Shown: positions 25,559-34,891 of the stretch, piece after piece
Layout of the letters: the number at the start of each line of letters is the position of its first letter
How positions within the stretch are numbered: position 1 is the stretch's first letter
Assembly (NCBI RefSeq): GCF_002646595.1
Contig: NZ_PDUD01000001.1
Span: 248,001-312,000, forward strand
From: Flavilitoribacter nigricans DSM 23189 = NBRC 102662
GTDB lineage: Bacteria > Bacteroidota > Bacteroidia > Chitinophagales > Saprospiraceae
Direction: 5' to 3'
Length of the DNA stretch: 64,000 nt
Translations under genes and position numbers: made by a program
The notes under the pieces: model-generated
Databases searched by the model: none
What the model saw: only the letters and a program-made list of their open reading frames with translations
What the model was told of the DNA's origin: nothing

Positions 25559-27868
25559 TTAGGTTTTCACAATTGCTTCTTCCAGATTATAAATAGTATG
25601 AACGACCTGCATGAGAGCCGCCAGCGCCGTTACATTTTCGACGGTGGCCCGCGGAAACTCACCGGTACGCAAAAACTTTTCGGCCGCATCCGGGTGTTCG
25701 GCAAAATACTGACTCTCTTCCTTAAAATGACCCTGGAGCACCGCAAATTCTTCCGCTCCCGGCGGTCGGCAAATGATCAACTGGAAGGCCTTTTCAATTT
25801 TGGCGTCAATATCTCCGGCTTCCCCAAATAGCTTTTCGGCCAGTACCCTCGATGCTTCGAGTACATGGGGGTCATTCAACATCACCAGCGCCTGGAGCGG
25901 CGTATTGGTGCGCATCCTGCGCACCTCACACTGATCCCGGTTGGAGGCGTCGAACATGAGCATTACGGGCGGCGGCACGGTCCGTTTGATAAACTGATAC
26001 ATCCCACGGCGATACAGATCCTTATCGTGATCCTGTATGTAATTGGTCAGGATACCCCGCCCGGAAGAGGCGGATTCCCAGATACCATCCGGCTGGTAGG
26101 TCTTCACACTGGGCCCGCCGATATCATCGTTGAGCAGGCCGCTACTCGCCAGCACCAGGTCACGGACATTTTCGGCGGGTAACCGCAACCTTGGCGCTCT
26201 TGCGAGGTATACGTTCTCGGGGTCTTTTTCCAGTTTTTCCTGCGGTACTTCGGCGGATTGACGATAGGTAGCCGACATCACGATCTGTTTGATCAGTCGT
26301 TTGATATCCCAGCCGTTCTCTCTGAAATCAATAGCCAGATAGTCGAGCAGGGGTAAATTGGTCGGCAGGTTGCCCTGCATGCCGAAATCTCCCGAGGTCT
26401 TGACGATGCCCCGGCCGAAGAGTTCCTGCCAGATCCGGTTGACGAAAACGCGGGCGGTAAGCGGTTGCTCCTCCGCCAGCATCCACCGGGCAAGTCCCAG
26501 GCGATTGGCGGGGAATACCGCCGTATCGAAGGGCATGATCGCCAGCGGCATATTGGGCGTCACCGTATCGGTTTTGGCGTCGTACAGCCCACGATCAAGG
26601 ATCTGCGTGGCCCGGATACCCGTAGAATCCTGCATGACCATGACTTCCAGTTTGGCCGAATCCTGCTTGTTGATGAAGTCCAGAATGCCGGCCACATCCT
26701 CGTTGGTGATCTCCATATTTGGGGGATCCGCGAAGGAAGCGTCGATGGTACCGACCAGCCCTTTTTCGGGAACCTGGTCAAAGAAGGCAAAGGTTTCGTA
26801 GTAATTCTTCTGGGAGATCGGATCGTATTTGTGATCGTGGCATTTGGCACACTCGAAAGTCAGACCCAGAAATGCTTTTCCGAAAGTATTGGTCCGGTCC
26901 GTAACGTACTCGATCCGGTATTCCTCGTCAATGACCCCTCCTTCCTGTGTGATCTTATGGTTGCGATTAAAACCGGTAGCCAGCAGAGTCTCCTTGCTTT
27001 TATCCGGGATCAGGTCACCCGCCAGTTGCCAGGTCAGGAACTGATCGTAGGGGTAATTGGAGTTGAAGGCGTGGATCACCCAGTCCCTCCAGGGCCACAT
27101 AGTTCGTAGTCCGTCATCCTGGTAGCCGTGGGAATCGGCGTAGCGGGCCACATCCAGCCAGTGCAGCGCCAGTTTCTCCCCGTAGTGCGGGCTGGCCAGC
27201 AGTTCATCCACTACTTTTTCGTAAGCACCTTCCGAATCATCCGCCAGGTATTTTTCCTGTAATTCCAGGTCAGGCGGCAGCCCGGTAAGATCAAAGGCCA
27301 GTCGTTTTAACAAATGGGCCTTATCCGCTTCCGAATTGGGCGAAAGGCCCTGGCTTTCCATTTTCTTCAGTACGTAGTAATCGATATCATTTTGGGGCCA
27401 ATCCGCCAGTTCCACTTCGGGGCGATCCGGCATCTCGGGAGGGATAAAGGCCCAGTGCGGTTTGTATTCTGCGCCCTGTTCTATCCACTTTTTCAGCAGC
27501 TCAATCTCTCCCTCGCTCAGGGCCAGGTTGGCCTCCGGGGGCGGCATGATATCCAGGGAATCCGTGGTAGTAATGCGATGGTAGAGGGCCGACTGGTTCG
27601 GCTCGCCGGGAACGATCACAAACTGGCTGGCGTCGTCTTTAAGCGCCGCGTAAGCTCCTTCTTCCGTGTCCAAACGGAGATCGGCCTTCCGCTGGTTGGC
27701 ATCCGGACCGTGGCATTTAAAACATTTATCGGACAGGATCGGACGAACGTCAAAGTTGTAATCCACCAGCTCCCGATCGTTTGCCCGATTGGAACAGGAC
27801 ATCCCCGTACCGAGCAGGGTAACGGATATCAGTAAAAGCCAAATGTGGTTAGGTGCAATGGATGGCAT
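25559..27868 (-). CDS. PSCyt1-DUF1549-DUF1553 lipoprotein
   Basis: From ATG 27868 the product is 769 aa with a lipoprotein signal (LLLISVTLLGTGMSC). Domains in order: a planctomycete cytochrome c domain with CFKCH near residue 58; DUF1549 with HWLDVARYADSHGYQ and a second haem-type motif CAKCH; and DUF1553 with LTARVFVNRIWQELFGRGIV and VMSATYRQS. The frame runs up to 27985, but that codon lies inside the promoter -7 box (27983-27990), so the shorter start is preferred. It is the first gene of the operon with DUF1501 and DUF2231-cytochrome-LRR. Probable periplasmic dihaem protein; substrate unknown. Confidence 0.88.
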   Translation of the reverse strand: MPSIAPNHIWLLLISVTLLGTGMSCSNRANDRELVDYNFDVRPILSDKCFKCHGPDANQRKADLRLDTEEGAYAALKDDASQFVIVPGEPNQSALYHRITTTDSLDIMPPPEANLALSEGEIELLKKWIEQGAEYKPHWAFIPPEMPDRPEVELADWPQNDIDYYVLKKMESQGLSPNSEADKAHLLKRLAFDLTGLPPDLELQEKYLADDSEGAYEKVVDELLASPHYGEKLALHWLDVARYADSHGYQDDGLRTMWPWRDWVIHAFNSNYPYDQFLTWQLAGDLIPDKSKETLLATGFNRNHKITQEGGVIDEEYRIEYVTDRTNTFGKAFLGLTFECAKCHDHKYDPISQKNYYETFAFFDQVPEKGLVGTIDASFADPPNMEITNEDVAGILDFINKQDSAKLEVMVMQDSTGIRATQILDRGLYDAKTDTVTPNMPLAIMPFDTAVFPANRLGLARWMLAEEQPLTARVFVNRIWQELFGRGIVKTSGDFGMQGNLPTNLPLLDYLAIDFRENGWDIKRLIKQIVMSATYRQSAEVPQEKLEKDPENVYLARAPRLRLPAENVRDLVLASSGLLNDDIGGPSVKTYQPDGIWESASSGRGILTNYIQDHDKDLYRRGMYQFIKRTVPPPVMLMFDASNRDQCEVRRMRTNTPLQALVMLNDPHVLEASRVLAEKLFGEAGDIDAKIEKAFQLIICRPPGAEEFAVLQGHFKEESQYFAEHPDAAEKFLRTGEFPRATVENVTALAALMQVVHTIYNLEEAIVKT

Positions 27869-28171
27869 GTAATTATTTTTTTCTCGAAACAGAGCTTTCT
27901 GGAGCTGTCGACAAAAGCGACCGAATAAACAAGCACAATTATTCAGACAGGAGGAATAGTACCCTGGAAGCTTTCTCTTTTGCAAAATTAATGACTGGCA
28001 AAGTGCACAGACAACTTTTTTTTTGCCTTTTCTGATATTTTTTTTGCCGATTGCTGCTCCCGGACAACCGCTGATCAGTCGGATGGAATGCGCCCCGCCC
28101 CGTGGTTCCGGAAGAAAAGCAAGCTGTTTTGATCCGGACAGCCCACAGCGCGGGAGCTATTCTCCCTGCCG
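27869..28171. other. Intergenic region with the operon promoter
   Basis: No gene is seen. It holds the minus-strand promoter at 27983-28014 and a T/A-rich tract near 28016-28050 on the far side. The rest shows nothing notable. Confidence 0.5.
27983..28014 (-). promoter_or_regulatory. Promoter of the PSD1-DUF1501-DUF2231 operon
   Basis: On the minus strand, TTG (28014-28012), a 21-nt spacer and TAATTTTG (27990-27983). The expected start near 27976 excludes the upstream ATG at 27985 and supports ATG 27868. Confidence 0.5.
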
Positions 28172-29566
<1,395 letters not shown>

Positions 29567-29598
29567 GGTATGTGTTTCTTTTTGTGATCGTCAAGTTA

Positions 29599-29626
29599 CA
29601 AAAATAGACGATGAATACCATGCCAA
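29599..29626 (-). promoter_or_regulatory. Promoter of the Gfo/Idh gene
   Basis: On the minus strand, TTG (29626-29624), a 17-nt spacer and TATTTTTG (29606-29599), about 35 nt before the ATG at 29566. Confidence 0.5.
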
Positions 29627-29689
29627 GGCGTACATCGGGGCCAGGTGAGACGGCCAGCTGACAGAGCAGGTGCCACCTCCATTCCGAAC

Positions 29690-30514
29690 TTAGCTATCGT
29701 AGCGATCCAGTTCGAGTTCCTCGATGATGCGGATCAGTTTTTCCGCGTAGCGTTTATCGGTGGCGTAGCCGGCCTTTTTGAGACCGAAAGCCCAGTCGCG
29801 ATAGTTGGTACGGCCCAGTTTTGCCAAATGGCGATACCGCTTACTGGTCAGCAACTTAGAGTGTTCCTGATAGCTCGCCAGCGGTTGTTCGAAAACACGG
29901 AACATATCGTAGATGTCATCATCAGTGTAATTTCGACAGGTACACCCCCGGCACTTGGAACGGCACTTGATCCCAAAATGGTTGTTGGATTCCCGGGCCA
30001 GGCGGCTGTCTCCGGCATTGGATTCCAGCAGCCCCTGAGCGAGTGTGATACTGGCCGGTATGCCGTGGTCCCGCATTTCCTGTTGTGCTTCCGCGGCGTA
30101 ACGGCGAACGTAATCCCGGCAATTCTCAATTTTCCGGGCCACGATTCTCTTCGGAACGTTCTTGCGTTTGGCATAAGCCGGATTGAGCACGAAAGTAAGG
30201 TTGGAAAACGTGTTGGCCAGGCGTTCGTCTTCCTGACTGAGCGATTCCTCTTCCCCGAGATCCAGCGAGCCGATCGGGATGATGCTACTCATCTTTTTAG
30301 CGCTGGGGCCGGTAGGTGATGCGGACGTTTCCGCCGCTACCAGGTCGCGGTCGTGCAACTGGAAACGGATCGTTATATCTTTCTGAAATAGTAGGTGGAT
30401 CAGGAGCCCCAGGATCAGCAGATTAAACCAGTTTTCTCTAATCCTTCGAAAATATGCGGGCAAAACAATAGTCACGGGCGCCGATCGCTGCGCACTATGG
30501 GTAAAATTGGTCAT
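29690..30514 (-). CDS. Membrane-anchored glucosaminidase (GH73-like)
   Basis: The product of about 274 aa from ATG 30514 has one N-terminal membrane helix (WFNLLILGLLIHLLF) and a C-terminal endo-beta-N-acetylglucosaminidase domain: GIPASITLAQGLLESNAG with the probable catalytic Glu, NNHFGIK, FRVFEQPLASYQEHS, GYATDKRYAEKLIRIIE. Such enzymes cut peptidoglycan glycan strands. Four cysteines sit within eleven residues right after NNHFGIK (KCRSKCRGCTC), which suggests a disulfide- or metal-stabilised loop by the active site. A TTG codon at 30553 overlaps the promoter box, so ATG 30514 is preferred. Confidence 0.85.
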   Translation of the reverse strand: MTNFTHSAQRSAPVTIVLPAYFRRIRENWFNLLILGLLIHLLFQKDITIRFQLHDRDLVAAETSASPTGPSAKKMSSIIPIGSLDLGEEESLSQEDERLANTFSNLTFVLNPAYAKRKNVPKRIVARKIENCRDYVRRYAAEAQQEMRDHGIPASITLAQGLLESNAGDSRLARESNNHFGIKCRSKCRGCTCRNYTDDDIYDMFRVFEQPLASYQEHSKLLTSKRYRHLAKLGRTNYRDWAFGLKKAGYATDKRYAEKLIRIIEELELDRYDS

Positions 30515-30550
30515 AACAAATAGTTTAGAAGCCTCAATTCCATTGGAAAA

Positions 30551-30558
30551 CAAAAATA
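30551..30558 (-). promoter_or_regulatory. -7 promoter box for the glucosaminidase gene
   Basis: TATTTTTG on the minus strand, about 37 nt before the ATG at 30514. No TTG is found at a normal spacing. Confidence 0.35.
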
Positions 30559-30673
30559 AACTAATTGTTTTTATTTAAAAAATATTCACCAATTTTTTGA
30601 CAGTTTAGAGATTTTCCGGTCTTTCTTGTGAGAAAATTGCTTTGCTCCCACCATCTTAGTGTTAAATTTACAC

Positions 30674-30681
30674 TACCTTTG
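30674..30681 (+). promoter_or_regulatory. -7 promoter box for pfkA
   Basis: TACCTTTG fully matches TAnnTTTG, about 70 nt before the pfkA ATG. The nearest upstream TTTG is 29 nt away, too far for a standard -33. Confidence 0.4.
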
Positions 30682-30749
30682 GGGCTTCGAAAAAAAATGA
30701 GGGAAGCACGCCGATCAAACGGGCATCCTTTTATAAGATAAATTGACCT

Positions 30750-31748
30750 ATGGCAAAGGATACTAAGAAAAAAGAGATCAAACGGATCGCTGTATTTACT
30801 TCCGGAGGAGACGCCCCGGGAATGAATGCCGCCGTCCGGGCTGTGGTTCGGACCGGAGCCTATAACAATCTCCACGTATTTGGCATCAAAAGAGGATACG
30901 AGGGCATGATCGATTGTGATCTCGTCCGGCTGGAAGTCGGAGATGTGGGCAACATCATGCACCGCGGAGGTACTTTTTTGAAGACGGCCCGCAGCCAGCG
31001 GTTTATGACCCCCGAAGGTCGCCGTACGGCCTACGAAGCGCTCAAAGCCTACGATATCGACGGGCTGATCGCGATCGGCGGTAACGGTACATTTACCGGG
31101 GCGATGGTCTTTTCTCAGGAATACGACATTCCCATCGTCGGCGTACCGGGTACGATCGATAATGATCTTTACGGTTCCGATTTTACCATCGGTTTTGATA
31201 CGGCGGTCAATACGGCAATCGAGGCCGTGGATAAGATCCGCGATACGGCGGATTCCCACAACCGCCTGTTCTTCGTGGAGGTGATGGGACGGAATTCTGG
31301 ATTTATCGCTCTGAATACCGCTATCGGTAGTGGTGCGGCCAGTGTAATGATCCCCGAAAAAGACGCTACGCTGGAAGATCTGGTCGATGTACTCAAAATG
31401 GGTGCCCGCCGGAAAAAACTCTTCAGTGTAGTGATCGTGGCGGAAGGAAATCACTTCGGTGGAGCCAGCGAGATCGCCAAGCAGGTCAAGGAATTGTTCG
31501 ATTTTTACGATACCAAAGTAACCATCATCGGTCACCTGCAGCGCGGAGGTTCTCCCACGGCGCTGGATCGCGTGCTGGCCAGTCGACTGGGCTTCTCTGC
31601 GGTGGAAGGTCTGCTGGAAGGGCAAGCCGGTGTGATGGCCGGGCTGGTAAACAGCAAGATCAAATTCACGCCTTTTGAAGAAGCGATCTCCAAGAACCGG
31701 AAGCCGGACAATCAATTGATCCGGATGGCTGAGATCCTGGCGATTTAA
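30750..31748 (+). CDS. pfkA: 6-phosphofructokinase
   Basis: Phosphorylates fructose 6-phosphate to the 1,6-bisphosphate, the committed step of glycolysis. The 332-aa product has TSGGDAPGMNAAVRAVV (nucleotide binding) near residue 18, the catalytic GTIDND at 134-139, and the MGRNSGFIAL substrate loop. Unusually, the nucleotide/Mg loop reads GGNGT (residues 110-114), with Asn112 where E. coli PfkA has the Mg-ligand Asp103. The following Gly113 is the residue normally linked to ATP rather than PPi use. Expression is probably monocistronic: a 209-nt gap with 8-nt repeats separates it from the convergent DoxX-like gene. Confidence 0.94.
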   Translation: MAKDTKKKEIKRIAVFTSGGDAPGMNAAVRAVVRTGAYNNLHVFGIKRGYEGMIDCDLVRLEVGDVGNIMHRGGTFLKTARSQRFMTPEGRRTAYEALKAYDIDGLIAIGGNGTFTGAMVFSQEYDIPIVGVPGTIDNDLYGSDFTIGFDTAVNTAIEAVDKIRDTADSHNRLFFVEVMGRNSGFIALNTAIGSGAASVMIPEKDATLEDLVDVLKMGARRKKLFSVVIVAEGNHFGGASEIAKQVKELFDFYDTKVTIIGHLQRGGSPTALDRVLASRLGFSAVEGLLEGQAGVMAGLVNSKIKFTPFEEAISKNRKPDNQLIRMAEILAI

Positions 31749-31806
31749 TATGGTTTCCTTTTCAGACGCAGATGGCCAGGTGTTGACGAATGACGTTTGC
31801 TGAAAC

Positions 31807-31862
31807 GTGGAAATGTTTGAATGTGGAAACGTTTGAATGTGGAAATGTGGAAATGTTTCCTG
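31807..31862. repeat. Octamer-periodic tandem repeat
   Basis: Seven consecutive 8-nt units: GTGGAAAT, GTTTGAAT, GTGGAAAC, GTTTGAAT, GTGGAAAT, GTGGAAAT, GTTTCCTG. It lies between the convergent pfkA and DoxX-like genes. Related 8-nt-periodic elements, with both arms present, lie at 42666-42782 and 59939-60012. Confidence 0.7.
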
Positions 31863-31957
31863 GAATGGGAAGCATCATACTTCCTGATCTGTCTTTCTTT
31901 CTCCTGTAGCTGGATTATGGTCTTGGATAGGTGGTTTCTGATGGCGGGATTACTTCT

Positions 31958-32899
31958 TTATTCCCGGTCCTTCTCCTGGATAGCGTTTGATTCTTTCCCG
32001 TAAAGCAACCAGATAAGCAGGCCGAGCGGCAACAAAAAATGCGGAAAGCGAAAAACGCTTTCGTGTAACCACTGCGCCAGTCCTGAGCCCAGGAATTCCC
32101 AGTGTACAAAAGCCCACACCCGGGCAATGGTGGTCATGAATCCCCAAAATGTCAGATAGGCCAGTGCCAGAATGTTAATCTTCCGCCAGGGCACGAAAAG
32201 CGCCGCGGCAAAGATAAAATCCAGCACGCCCGCCAGGTTCAAAAAATGAATAGCCATATCATTTCCCAAACCCAGGATGTTGATCACCATGGTCTGGAAG
32301 AGTTCCGGCCGGGGAGAATAACCCACCGCATAGAGTCCGTGGCAGACAAAAGTGAGGGCGATCGCTACTTTCAGTAAGAGTACCTGTCGGTCCGTAATGC
32401 TGGTCTGCCGGGCGAAAGCCGCCAGGAAAAAGGGTGCAGACCACTGCAGGGTATATTCCAGAAATTGGCCGAAGAAATAGAATTTTTCCTTGGTATACAG
32501 GGCTGCGAGAAAGATGAGAAACGCGCCACCGATCCGAAGGATCCGGCGCCCCGGTTTTCCCAGGCGGGTGATCATCAGGGCCATTACGGCGCAAAGCAGA
32601 TAAAACCAGCCGGTAGCCTGGATGAGATGCTGCATGACCTGGTCCGTCCGGGGATCGGTCACGTAGGAGTTCCAATCCGCATAGCCGAACAGGTGTACCA
32701 GTCCTCCCATCCACTTTTCATCCCAGAACAGGTCCCGGTAGGGAGCGTCCCAGCGCAGATGCTGCCAGGCCCGGCCCAGGAAGACCGCTACGGTAGCGAT
32801 CCGCGTCAGGAGGAATACCGTAGAAAAAGGGGAACCGAAAGGTTTACCACGCCAGCGCAGTAAGCCTTTCGGTCCTTGTTTAATTGGAGCTTGACTCAT
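31958..32899 (-). CDS. DoxX-like multi-spanning membrane protein
   Basis: The 313-aa protein has about seven or eight predicted helices (for instance VFLLTRIATVAVFLGRAW, GWFYLLCAVMALMIT, LLKVAIALTFVCHGLYAVGY, LPLGLLIWLLYG). The HGLYA segment and layout resemble DoxX/DoxD-type or related quinol-interacting membrane proteins, but the match is loose and no function is claimed. Its start overlaps the end of prfB by 20 nt, so it is translated from the nrnA-FKBP-prfB transcript. It is convergent with pfkA across a repeat-containing gap. Confidence 0.65.
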   Translation of the reverse strand: MSQAPIKQGPKGLLRWRGKPFGSPFSTVFLLTRIATVAVFLGRAWQHLRWDAPYRDLFWDEKWMGGLVHLFGYADWNSYVTDPRTDQVMQHLIQATGWFYLLCAVMALMITRLGKPGRRILRIGGAFLIFLAALYTKEKFYFFGQFLEYTLQWSAPFFLAAFARQTSITDRQVLLLKVAIALTFVCHGLYAVGYSPRPELFQTMVINILGLGNDMAIHFLNLAGVLDFIFAAALFVPWRKINILALAYLTFWGFMTTIARVWAFVHWEFLGSGLAQWLHESVFRFPHFLLPLGLLIWLLYGKESNAIQEKDRE

Positions 32900-33969
32900 G
32901 GTGCATGAGATAGGCTTTCAAAAATTCGTCGAGATCCCCGTCCAGTACAGCATCCGTCTGACTGGTCTGGTAACCGGTACGGTGATCCTTAACGCGGCGA
33001 TCGTCCAGAACATAGCTCCGGATCTGCGATCCCCACTCGTTCTTCATCTTGGTCGATTCGACCGCCTGCTTCTCGGCCCGCTTCTTTTCCAGTTCCAGCT
33101 CGTACAAACGGGACTTCAGCATCTGTATCGCTTTTTCGCGGTTCATATGCTGAGAGCGTTCCTGCTGGCATTCCACCACGATCCCACTGGGCATGTGGCG
33201 GACCCGGACGGCCGATTCGGTCTTGTTCACGTGCTGCCCACCCGCACCACTGGAACGGAACGTATCCCAGTCCAGATCTGCAGGATTGACTTCCACTTCG
33301 ATGCGATCATCGATCATGGGATGCACAAAAACCGAAGCGAAGGAAGTCATGCGTTTGCCCTGTGCATTATAGGGGCTTACCCTTACCAGACGATGCACGC
33401 CGTTCTCCCCTTTAAGAAAACCGTAGGCAAAATCACCGGAGATCTCCAGCGACGCGGATTTGATCCCCGCCACATCTCCCGGCTGATTATTGAGCTCGGA
33501 AACCTTGAAGTTCTGCTTCTCGGCCCACATCAGGTACATCCGGTACAGCATTTCGGCCCAATCGCAGGCCTCCGTACCGCCGGCACCGGCATTGATCTCC
33601 AATACGGCACCCAGTTCGTCTTCCTCCTGGTTCAGCGTGGAATGGAATTCCACGTTCTCCATGGCGTCCAGCGCTTCCCGGTAGCGGGCGTTCACATCTT
33701 CTTCCGTGCCTTCGCCCTCCTGGTAAAACTCCTGGAGCACTTCCGTGTCCTCGACCAGTGTGGCGACATCTTCGTACTGCTCTACCCAGTTCTTGTGGCT
33801 TTTCAGCTCCTTCAGAATGGTTTCCGCACGTTTCGGATCATCCCAGAAATTGGGATTCAACGATTGTTGTTCTTTGTCTTCAATCTGTCTTTTGCGTTCA
33901 TCGACGTCAAAGATACCTCCTTAACGAAACCAGGCGCTCTTTCAGATCATTCAGTTGATCAGTGGTCAT
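32880..33969 (-). CDS. prfB: Peptide chain release factor 2, with programmed +1 frameshift
   Basis: RF2 ends translation at UGA and UAA. Translation starts at ATG 33969 (MTTDQLNDLKERLVSLRRYL) and reaches an in-frame TGA at 33909-33907, preceded by AGGAGG TAT CTT: the classic RF2 frameshift site. Ribosomes slip +1 past T33909 and read on from 33908, so the coding parts are 33969-33910 and 33908-32880, 362 aa in all. GGQ is at 243-245. The stop-codon recognition tripeptide reads SPY (198-200) rather than SPF. The gene lies 3 nt after the FKBP gene and overlaps the DoxX-like gene. RF2 should control its own level through this site. Confidence 0.96.
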
Positions 33970-33972
33970 GCT

Positions 33973-34875
33973 TTAAAATGCTTTAATTAATTCAACATAA
34001 AATACCAGTTCAGCGTTGGCCGGGATCACCGGAGGTGAACCTGCTTCGCCGTATCCCAACTGGTGAGGGATGAACAGATAACCGCTTCCGCCTTCTTTCA
34101 GCAGCGCGATACCTTCGTCCCAGCCCGGGATAACCCGTCCTACTCCCAATGGGAAAGTAATGGCTTGGCCCCGCTCGAATGAGTTATCGAATAAGGTACC
34201 GTCGGTCAGTGTACCTACGTACTGTACGGATACCTGCTTCCCTACCGTAGGTGAAGCTCCGGTACCTTCTTCAACGATCATGTACCCCAGTCCGGTATTG
34301 GTCCGTTGTACTTTATCTCCCAGTTCGCCGGCGGCATATTGGGCAACAATGTTCTTAGTTTCCTGAATAACGGGCTCCGCTCTTTCCCGAAACACGGCTG
34401 CATCCGCTTCGGCAGCGGCCCGCTTCTCTTCCTGCTCGGCATCGAACTCAGCCTGCTCCTTTACGTCCACAACGACCAGGTCAAAGTACATAACATCTTC
34501 TTCTTCAAATCCCGGAGGTTTGGTCGGTAGCGTATCGAGACGCAGGTAAATGGTAGCACTATCGCCCACTCCCATGGAAGTGAGTACATCCTCCAACAGA
34601 GCAGTTTCGCTGTTGGGATTGTCTTCGGCCGGAATCTGAAAAATTTGTGGATCTCCCAGGTCACGACTTCTGCTTTCCACTTCTTCTCCCTTACGACGCT
34701 GCGCGTGGTAATATACGTACTGACCAGGCTGTATTTTCGGAGAACCGGTAGACTTCTGGATCTTAAACTCGGTTCCATCAGATGCAGTCTGCATGGCCGA
34801 GTCCTGCTGGCAGGACGTCAAGACCAAAGTTGCCGCTAAAACGACAAGTGTGAATAAACGCATTAATTGATGCAT
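33973..34875 (-). CDS. FKBP-type peptidyl-prolyl isomerase lipoprotein
   Basis: The 300-aa protein begins with a lipoprotein signal (LVVLAATLVLTSC), so it should be anchored in the envelope. An N-terminal domain of about 100 residues of unclear type and an Ala/Glu-rich helical linker (about 135-170) precede a C-terminal FKBP domain: VGKQVSVQYVGTLTDGTLFD, GVGRVIPGWDEGIALLKEG, IPHQLGYGEAGSPPVIPANA. It would speed proline isomerisation in exported proteins. An ATG at 34863 (MRLFTLVV) is an equally good start. It lies between nrnA (16-nt gap) and prfB (3-nt gap). Confidence 0.9.
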   Translation of the reverse strand: MHQLMRLFTLVVLAATLVLTSCQQDSAMQTASDGTEFKIQKSTGSPKIQPGQYVYYHAQRRKGEEVESRSRDLGDPQIFQIPAEDNPNSETALLEDVLTSMGVGDSATIYLRLDTLPTKPPGFEEEDVMYFDLVVVDVKEQAEFDAEQEEKRAAAEADAAVFRERAEPVIQETKNIVAQYAAGELGDKVQRTNTGLGYMIVEEGTGASPTVGKQVSVQYVGTLTDGTLFDNSFERGQAITFPLGVGRVIPGWDEGIALLKEGGSGYLFIPHQLGYGEAGSPPVIPANAELVFYVELIKAF

Positions 34876-34891
34876 GAATTATTAATAATTG

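Noticed and set aside
27869-27985. 39-residue N-terminal extension of the PSD1-type protein
   Set aside because: The upstream ATG overlaps the -7 box, and the lipoprotein signal begins at the ATG at 27868.
30561-31715. 384-codon minus-strand frame opposite pfkA
   Set aside because: Antisense to a clear pfkA gene and running through its promoter box.
32898-33986. 362-codon plus-strand frame opposite prfB
   Set aside because: It is the antisense shadow of prfB, which has clear RF2 motifs and a frameshift site; the antisense translation shows no motif.
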